Below are positions 58,706 to 64,000 of a stretch of DNA of 64,000 bases, one piece after another. The DNA is from Anaeramoeba flamelloides. Taxonomy: Eukaryota > Metamonada > Anaeramoebidae. The stretch covers positions 15,276,501-15,340,500 of the forward strand of contig JANTQA010000012.1 of assembly GCA_027625915.1 (NCBI GenBank), written 5' to 3'. The notes under the pieces are model-generated. The model saw nothing but the letters and a program-made list of their open reading frames with translations. It was not told the origin of the DNA and did no database searches. The translations under genes and the position numbers were made by a program. Position 1 is the stretch's first letter; each line of letters starts with the position of its first letter.

Positions 58706-60049
58706 TTAAAGAAATTCAGACTTTTTAAATTGTATGGAAGAACCTGGGGTAAATAATTTCAAGCACAGTTGAAAAAAATGGCAATTTGAATTTAAATTTA
58801 TTTTTGATTTTTGTGTCTCTCCTGTATCTAAATTTTTCCATAAAACTGATTTGGGAAGATTAACAATCAATTCAATTTTATGGCCTGTGTCAATTTCCAA
58901 ATTTCTTTGATCAACACCATTTTGTTTTGATAATTTATTATCGATTTTCTTTTGTAATGATTGTTGATGGATGATTACATTTTTTGCAGGCATTAATTTG
59001 CAAAAAATCCATTTCTGTTCTTTGTTTTGTATAATATTATTTTGGATGCCAAAACAAAAAACACCTAATTTCTTAATTTGCATTACAAATCTATAGCTTT
59101 TAAAAGGTTTCATTAGCAAGTTACTTAAAACCACTTTGCCCACCTGCTTGCAAACGACTAAAGAATTGTGTTTTTTTAATTCCACTGGAGTTTTTTTATT
59201 TAAGGAAGGAACAACTTGGAAAGAAGGTGACAGATCTATTGGGCTGATTTTAATTGGAAATTGTTTTTTAAACATTGTTGGTGTCGAGATAATAAAATCA
59301 TCATCTGACGGAAGACTCATTTTGAGTTCAACTATAACTACAAATTCTCCAACTAACCCCGCTTCAAAGGATAAAATTAATGATTTTGTTATTCTATTAA
59401 AATGCGATTTCTTATTTTTAAATAGCTCCACGTTGCCATTCGTTTCCTTTAAATCCCAAATAATGTTTGGTTCATCTACGATTTGATTATCTATTCCTTT
59501 TAATTGGATATTAAATTTCACTTTATCGCGGAATTCAAGATCTGTTTTGCCGATAGGCTCAATATTGGTTTTTGAAAGATCAATTCTTGGAACAAAATTG
59601 ATCGATTTAATGTTCTCTTTTGCAAGGCGAAAATCAACGTAATTGCCTAAAAATGAAAAAACCGGGATTTGTCCATTTGGAATGCTCAAATTTGAGAATT
59701 CTTGATCAATTAGATTTTTTAATTTAATAGAACTATTTAGATATTCAAAGGAATCTGCAGAATCTGGATTATCTAAAACTTTGAATTTCTTTTCTAATTG
59801 GTTATACCTTTTGCAAAGGTTTTTTAATTCTTCAAGCTCGGAACTAAAATTGTTAATATGCTCTTCTTTTAGATGATCGACTTGGGTCTTAAGATCTTCA
59901 GTTTTCAATACTAAATTAGATCGTACATTTTTAGTATTATTATTTAATTCAGAAATTGATTCATAATAGTTTTTTTTAAGTTTCTTTTTAATTGCTTTAA
60001 TATTTATGTTATCCTTATTCTTTTGTTTGTTTTTTTTTTTTTTTTTTTT
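58706..60049 (-). CDS. Coiled-coil protein with filamin-like repeat (5' end unresolved)
   Basis: Open on the minus strand from a stop at 60052 down to TAA at 58706, about 447 codons. No ATG begins the frame; the sequence upstream of LKTEDLKTQVDHLKEEH (TTG codon at 59908) continues as lysine-rich coding-like sequence to a 20-base T run (plus strand), so the start lies in an unseen 5' exon or the run length is wrong. Parts in order: a coiled-coil stretch (about 59960-59700); a beta-rich region starting FVPRIDLSKTNIEPIG ... DKVKFNIQLKG ... GEFVVIVELKM, whose pattern recalls the filamin/ABP280 repeat of TRIM2/3-type proteins; and a C-terminal beta-rich domain (VVLSNLLMKPFKSYRFVMQI ... GVFCFGI ... 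PKSVLWKNL) that could be SPRY-like. No zinc finger is visible. The function is unknown; a B-box/TRIM-like scaffold is the guess. Confidence 0.55.
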   Translation of the reverse strand, partial: KKKKKKNKQKNKDNINIKAIKKKLKKNYYESISELNNNTKNVRSNLVLKTEDLKTQVDHLKEEHINNFSSELEELKNLCKRYNQLEKKFKVLDNPDSADSFEYLNSSIKLKNLIDQEFSNLSIPNGQIPVFSFLGNYVDFRLAKENIKSINFVPRIDLSKTNIEPIGKTDLEFRDKVKFNIQLKGIDNQIVDEPNIIWDLKETNGNVELFKNKKSHFNRITKSLILSFEAGLVGEFVVIVELKMSLPSDDDFIISTPTMFKKQFPIKISPIDLSPSFQVVPSLNKKTPVELKKHNSLVVCKQVGKVVLSNLLMKPFKSYRFVMQIKKLGVFCFGIQNNIIQNKEQKWIFCKLMPAKNVIIHQQSLQKKIDNKLSKQNGVDQRNLEIDTGHKIELIVNLPKSVLWKNLDTGETQKSKINLNSNCHFFQLCLKLFTPGSSIQFKKSEFL

Positions 60050-60052
60050 TTA

Positions 60053-61981
60053 TTTGTTTTTGGTAAAATTAGATAATTTATGGGTAAATAATTAAAAATA
60101 AATTAATTTCTAAAAAAGTTATGACCATTTCCATTAGAAGATGGTGATTTGTAAATAAACCATATTCTTGCAGTATTGTTCATCAATAATACAATTCATA
60201 ATATTATAACAATCTAGTTTCTAATGGACAAAATTATTTCTTAAGAAAATCTTTTTTTTTCAATTTAATTTTATTTTAAATTTGAACTATGAACTTATTT
60301 GAAAAAAACAGGTTCAAGAACAAAATCTAGATTAGTGTTGAGTTGAAAGGTTTCCTTTGTAAAATACTTCAAAAATTAATAAAAAGAGATACATCTAAAA
60401 ACTCACTATGATCTTTTTTTCAATTCACAAAAAAATCATTGCAACAAATACTAGTTTAGTAAAAACAGAAAAAAGAGTATGAAAACACGATAATTCATTT
60501 TTTGTTACAATTTTAAAATGATTATTCCTCTCATTTAAACCAACTTTAAATGAAAATTTTCATACTTCTCGATTCATCAGATGATATTTTATTTATTTTA
60601 TTATTAGTTTATCTGAAATATCATCAAAAAAAAATAAAAAAAGGCAAAGTTTATTATTTTTTCCCTATTTTTAGTATAATAATATTGTTTACTAATCTTT
60701 GAAAACAATCAATAATAACTTGAATATTGATTATATTTTCAATAGAGTACTGGTACTCTATGAGATCAAAGAATGGTAGACCAAAAAAAACAGTGATTAA
60801 AAATCGAATTATCATGAAAGGAAATATTATGATGAGTTTACAAGAAACCCAACATGCTGTGACTCAAACACTTCTGATTGAAAAAGCAAGAGCAATAAAA
60901 AAAAAAAAAAAAAGAAAAGTTTGCGGAAATAAAGTACACTAAAAAAAAAAAGAGTTTAATGATTCTGGCAAATTGGGGATTCCATCTTTTGATATTGTAT
61001 ATCTTTAAATTCAATAAATATACTAAAAAGGTTTTTTTAAATTCTGAATGAAAAAAAAAAAAAAAAAATTCTTCAAGAAATGATTAAAGTTAAGAATGAG
61101 AACTGATTATTAAATTTTATTAAGGTTAGAGTAATTACGATCAAAATTTTCTTTTTGAATTCGAAATTTTTTTTTTTATCTAATTTAAGTGGGTCTAATT
61201 CCAATTTAAAGCAAGCCAACATATGAGATATGAAAGGTTTCTCTCAAAAATTTAACAATGGATAAAACCAGGGGATTTTTAGTACAAAAGAGCAACACTC
61301 AATTCCAAATTTGAATCGGTTAGAATATATAATTTTGAATTCAGCCGTTACAGTTTCAAAGTTTTGCTCTTTGGTACTTTTTAAGATCTAGAATTTGTTT
61401 TTTCTTTTTTTCATTTCTCAAATGAGTTATTCGTACTAGGGCAATGTTACAAAACCCTTAATTTATCAAATATAGAGAGTTACAAGATAACAACAAATTG
61501 GATTGAATCGATTTTGTACTTTAAGAAAACAATTTGTTTCAAATTGAAGAAATTTAAAGGTGTTGAAATAATCTAATATGAGAAAAGATTATTTTTTTAT
61601 TCTAATTTGATTTTTTGAAATTCAGATTTCTTTTAAACTATTTTTTTTAATTGGATTTTTGATAATTAGGATCCTTCAGAAATTTTTTTTTTTTGTTGTT
61701 TGATTTTTTGATTATAAGAATCCTTTGAAACTTTTTTTTTTGTTTTTTGAATTTTTTGTCAATGAGATCCTTTTAAACTTTTGTTTTTGTGAATTGTTTT
61801 TTACTTTAGAATTCGATCTTATGATTTTTTTTTTTATGAATTTTTTGTCACGAGATATTATGATCGTATTAAACTCTTTTTTGCTAATTGAATTTTTTTG
61901 GGTTTTAGATTGAGATCCAGTGAATTTGTATTTGTTTTTAAATTTGAATTTTTGTAATTGAAATCCTATGAATCTTTATTA
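60053..61981. other. Intergenic region, possible 5' exon territory of the filamin-like gene
   Basis: No convincing gene. An open stretch at 60727-60942 encodes RSKNGRPKKTVIKNR and MSLQETQHAVTQTLLIEKAR; GRPKK could be an AT-hook-like or transposase-type motif, but the match is too short to call. From about 61600 to 61980 a degenerate unit of about 50-65 bp recurs (GGATCCTT or GAATCCTTT, then AAACTTTTTTTTTTGTT), probably an old minisatellite. Confidence 0.35.
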
Positions 61982-62416
61982 CAGCCGTGTTAAAAAATTG
62001 TGGAATTTTTGAAAACTTTTTTCAAATTTCTATTTTAAAAAAGTGTAGACTATTTTTTTTATATGAATATGTTGAAAGTTTTCTATTTTAATAAAGTGAG
62101 TACTTTTGTCCAGAATAAAAAACTTTTATCGAGATTTTTGTTTTAAAAAAGTTGAGGACTATTTTTCAAGAGATTTATCAGAATTAAAACTTTTTTAAAG
62201 TTTTATGTTTTAAGAAAGTGAATCATCAACCTTTAAATGTGATTAGATGTTGAACTTTGAAAAAAATCACTCTAAAAAAAAAGTTAACACTTTATTAAAT
62301 TAGAAAAATTGATAAAAGTTTTAATTCGGGATAAAATCGTTCTCTTTATTAAAACTGAAAACTTTCAACAAATCCATATAAAAAAAAAAAAAGTATTCAA
62401 TTTTTTAAAAAGGCTG
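61982..62416. mobile_element. Foldback MITE with TA flanks (Tc1/mariner-like ends)
   Basis: TA precedes and follows a 435-bp palindrome whose ends read inward CAGCCGTGTTAAAAAATTG and CAGCCTTTTTAAAAAATTG. The arms stay similar for about 180 bases: TATGAATATGTTGAAAGTTT near 62063 pairs with AAACTTTCAACAAATCCATA near 62360. A degenerate unit of about 60 bp (TTTTAAAAAAGT.GA.GACT) also repeats within the left arm. It is non-coding and a different family from the GGCACA elements. Confidence 0.65.
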
Positions 62417-63776
62417 TATTATTTCTTTTAATTTTTTCATTCAATTAAAGTCGATTTCATATCACCATTTTGAGAGCATAATTCGCTCCTTGAGTATGAT
62501 GTAAATTCGTGATAGTGGCTAGAATCTTAAATTCAAAATTTGGATGAATATCCCCATAAATTGGTATTTGTTAAAAGAATTGTTTGTTTTTTGAACAGAG
62601 AAAAAAAAAAAAAAGTCTTCATTACACCCTTTTTAAAAAGAAAAATTGAACTTTGTCAAGTATTTTAAGTGATTTACAAATAAAAAATGTGTAAAATTAC
62701 TTATTGTGGGTGTCAAAAAGTGTAATTTTTTACAGTGTTTGGTAATCTGTGGATATTTTTTAAATTTTAAGAACAAGATCGAGTAAATCTTGAATTATTG
62801 TTCTTTATTTGTTTGTTTTTATTTTTTACGACAGAAAAACCTTCAAAATCAGATAAGGGGTTGCTTTTCATTTCTTGTTATTTGAAAAAACGATCTTTTT
62901 GTTGTGGTGTTGAAAAAGAAAGAAAAAGAAAAAGAAAGGAAATTTTTTCTCTTTTAAATTTTTATGAAGCCGAATAACGAGCTAATTTTGCAAGTCGTTT
63001 AATCAAATTACGAAACCGAAACAAACTCACAAATGGTTATTAAAATTGTAGTAGATTTTCGTAAGATTTGATTTTGTAGAAAGAAAAAGTACTTTGGAAA
63101 ATAATTTCAGAAGCACATTAAAAGTAAATTCTTCGTGAACTTTGTTGTATTTTTAAAATTTGATTGTTGTTGGTAACAATTCACGTCTCTGAAAAAGTTC
63201 GGTGCCGAGAATTAAAAAACAAACATTTGATCTTGGTTCGTGTTTTTGTTGCTAGGATAAAAAAAAATAAATCAAAAAACCTTTTTGAAACGAAAAAAAA
63301 AAAGGTAAAAATTTACCATTATTTCCAATTTGAGAGTTGGGATTGTCAAGAGTTTTGAAAGTGGTTCTAAAACAAGAGTTTGTTGTTTGTCTTTTTTAAA
63401 ATTTGAATGAAGAAAGTACAATGAAAAGAATGAGTAAAGTTGAAAAAATGAATCTTCGAAAATTAACTTTTTAATTCTCTAAGGAGTCACGCTTCAGAAG
63501 AGATTTGCCTTAAAGAAAAAAAGTTGAGTGTTGAAAGGATAACAGATATGAAGATTAAAACAAAGGTGACAGAAAATCCGATGAGTAAAATATTCTTTTT
63601 TTAATACTTTTTAAGAGAAATAATTATCACTAGAATTTTTTGTTTTTTATTTTGCCATAACTCTATAGACTAGTGGTTTAAATTTGTCTTTAATAAGCTA
63701 ATTTTCCTTGTATAAATGTGTTGTATATTTTTATTTAAGATTAATTGTCTTTTTTGTCAAAGAACAATGTTAACTA
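62417..63776. other. Intergenic region near the right edge
   Basis: Slightly less AT-rich from about 62850 to 63580, with a 64-codon open stretch at 63164-63358 (IHVSEKVRCRELKNKH...) that matches nothing known. This could be untranslated or promoter DNA of a gene beyond the window, but I see no firm evidence. Confidence 0.35.
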
Positions 63777-63971
63777 CAGTCAGTTTCACTTTTAAGGCAC
63801 AAACTTTGAACGAAATTTAAGGCACAGAAAAATCTCAAATTAAAGCACAAAATTTTTAAATTTTTTTTTTACAATTTATTTTACTAGAATCTAAATTTGG
63901 TGCCTTAATTTGAGATTTTTTGTGTGCCTTAAATTCGGTAGCAGTTTGTGCCTTAAAATTGGAACTGACTG
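63777..63971. mobile_element. Tc1/mariner-like foldback MITE, copy 4
   Basis: 195-bp palindrome, TA at 63775-63776 and 63972-63973, ends CAGTCAGTTTCACTTTTAAG and CAGTCAGTTCCAATTTTAAG reading inward, with inner TTAAGGCACAAA repeats. Well preserved, so among the younger copies together with copy 1 in the LINE. Confidence 0.87.
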
Positions 63972-64000
63972 TAAACTATAAATAACCCAAATTAAAAAAA

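Noticed and set aside
60727-60942. Possible small protein or transposase piece with GRPKK
   Set aside because: Too short, no catalytic motif, and it ends in an A run. It is kept only as a note in the intergenic entry.
1-64000. CRISPR arrays, bacterial operons, ribosome binding sites, rRNA or organelle genes
   Set aside because: None seen. Introns, eukaryotic protein families and composition all indicate nuclear eukaryotic DNA; the repeats present are palindromic elements and microsatellites.

Overview
This window looks like nuclear DNA of a very AT-rich eukaryotic microbe. Non-coding DNA is roughly four-fifths A+T, with long A and T runs. Genes carry GT–AG introns with T-rich 3' ends, and the standard stop codons fit every gene. 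The host genes are general eukaryotic ones: a Rab GTPase, an importin-beta receptor, the RPA32 subunit of replication protein A, a CCA-adding enzyme and an APMAP/strictosidine-synthase-like protein. Q/N-rich tails, large intergenic spaces and SH3 proteins with low-complexity tracts suggest a free-living amoeboid protist. I cannot fix the lineage from sequence alone.

Layout. At 1-4463 is a decayed LINE (APE endonuclease, reverse transcriptase, C-terminal zinc knuckle), with one foldback element just upstream and a second one inside it. At 4464-30805 is a very large inverted duplication: two arms of about 8.35 kb (4464-12833 and 22467-30805) around a 9.6 kb spacer. Each arm holds one copy of an unusual multi-exon gene with two SH3 domains (left on +, right on -), and two 1.2 kb TTAA-flanked transposon-like elements lie in its second intron. 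The spacer holds one clear gene, an intronless secreted beta-propeller protein on the minus strand (15385-16539). From 30806 to 64000 the genes are sparse: importin-5-like receptor (+), RPA32 (+), CCA tRNA nucleotidyltransferase (+), Rab5-like GTPase (-, three exons) and a filamin-like coiled-coil protein (-, 5' end unresolved).

The genes do not form one pathway; they are ordinary housekeeping or signalling genes spaced kilobases apart. The structural interest is in palindromes: the giant inverted duplication, at least four families of short foldback (MITE-like) elements, and at 52989-54035 a palindrome built of smaller palindromes, with a relative at 58235-58525. The two arms also differ from each other mainly by single bases in homopolymer runs that change the reading frame, so either the assembly has homopolymer errors or both SH3 copies are decaying.
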